A stretch of DNA of 64,000 bases from Candidatus Enterococcus moelleringii (GTDB lineage Bacteria > Bacillota > Bacilli > Lactobacillales > Enterococcaceae), in assembly GCF_017377575.1 (NCBI RefSeq), contig NZ_JAFREM010000001.1:1-64000 (forward strand), read 5' to 3'. Position 1 is the stretch's first letter. Each line of letters begins with the position of its first letter. The translations under genes were made by a program, and so were the position numbers. The notes under the pieces are model-generated. The model had not been told where the DNA came from and searched no databases. It saw nothing but the letters and a program-made list of their open reading frames with translations. Shown in pieces: positions 63,797 to 64,000 of this stretch.

Positions 63797-64000
63797 AATT
63801 GCTGTTCCATCAATAACGCTTAAAACGACCGAATAAGTTAATTATGATTGATTTAACAACATTTTTAATTCTCTTGCATAATTTTAGTTAGAACAGAAAA
63901 AAGTGATCGAGCATTTATTATTTTTAATCAATTTCCAGATACTTGTTTTTTTATAAAAATCTTTCGATCCAAGTCGAATCTCTTGTGTTTTTTTAAATCA

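Noticed and set aside
1-64000. tRNA or rRNA genes and complete insertion sequences
   Set aside because: No cloverleaf-type sequence with conserved TTCGA arm, rRNA segment, or transposase with terminal repeats was found by eye; the only mobile-type gene is the partial Rpn-like gene at the left edge.

Overview
The window looks like chromosome of a low-to-mid-GC lactic acid bacterium, most likely Enterococcus or a close relative. The evidence is the strong AGGAGG-type ribosome binding sites, an Lsa-type ABC-F protein, an Mga-like regulator, a secreted NlpC/P60 + LysM hydrolase, a citrate lyase cluster, MetQ-type lipoproteins and many short rho-independent terminators. No rRNA, tRNA, CRISPR array or complete prophage was seen.

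Layout. 1-3.6 kb: the end of an Rpn-type nuclease/transposase gene, a Bcr/CflA drug exporter, a yefM-yoeB toxin-antitoxin pair and a decayed fragment of a repeat protein. 3.6-9.3 kb: a membrane-anchored XRE regulator and a split citrate lyase locus, with citDEF on the minus strand facing a LysR regulator and citC on the plus strand. 9.4-12.4 kb: a 930-residue protein made of 16 tandem copies of a ~56-residue HNH-associated-type repeat, with a 17th copy lying in frame just after its stop codon. 12.7-17.3 kb: a cell-wall hydrolase, a GIY-YIG nuclease, a GyrI-like protein, methylglyoxal synthase and a histidine phosphatase. 17.6-20.6 kb: an A+T-rich three-gene cassette (a Cys-cluster YkgJ-like protein and two Gly/Ala-rich membrane-inserting proteins) of unknown function. 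21-29.7 kb: PnuC, a CYP152 peroxygenase, small membrane and stress-type genes, rhodanese, a YdcF-like protein and a MetNIQ-type transporter. 29.8-34.6 kb: aspartate 4-decarboxylase followed by vitamin B6 salvage genes (PdxK and an ECF S component), a HAD phosphatase and a DeoR regulator. 34.6-42.5 kb: a DUF5131/SAP-domain pair, a prolyl-tRNA editing domain, a PadR/DUF1700 operon, a TerB_N-like protein, two Gfo/Idh/MocA oxidoreductases and an RpiR regulator. 42.5-51.3 kb: a complete urease operon (ureABCEFGD) followed in the same direction by a urea channel and a FecBCD-type ABC importer that may supply nickel. 51.6-53.4 kb: an Lsa-like ABC-F gene behind a leader with a six-codon upstream ORF and an intrinsic terminator. 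53.8-59.3 kb: a TIM-barrel protein and an alpha-galactosidase/MFS/LacI operon with two inverted operator copies. 59.4-63.7 kb: a lone OLD-like ATPase, an Mga-like regulator and a secreted sortase-fold protein.

The least explained items are the tandem-repeat protein with its pseudogenised relative, and the three-gene Gly/Ala-rich cassette. The urease/urea/metal import operon is metabolically the most coherent block: urea enters by the channel, is hydrolysed by UreABC, and the metallocentre is built by UreDEFG with metal probably brought in by the ABC transporter.
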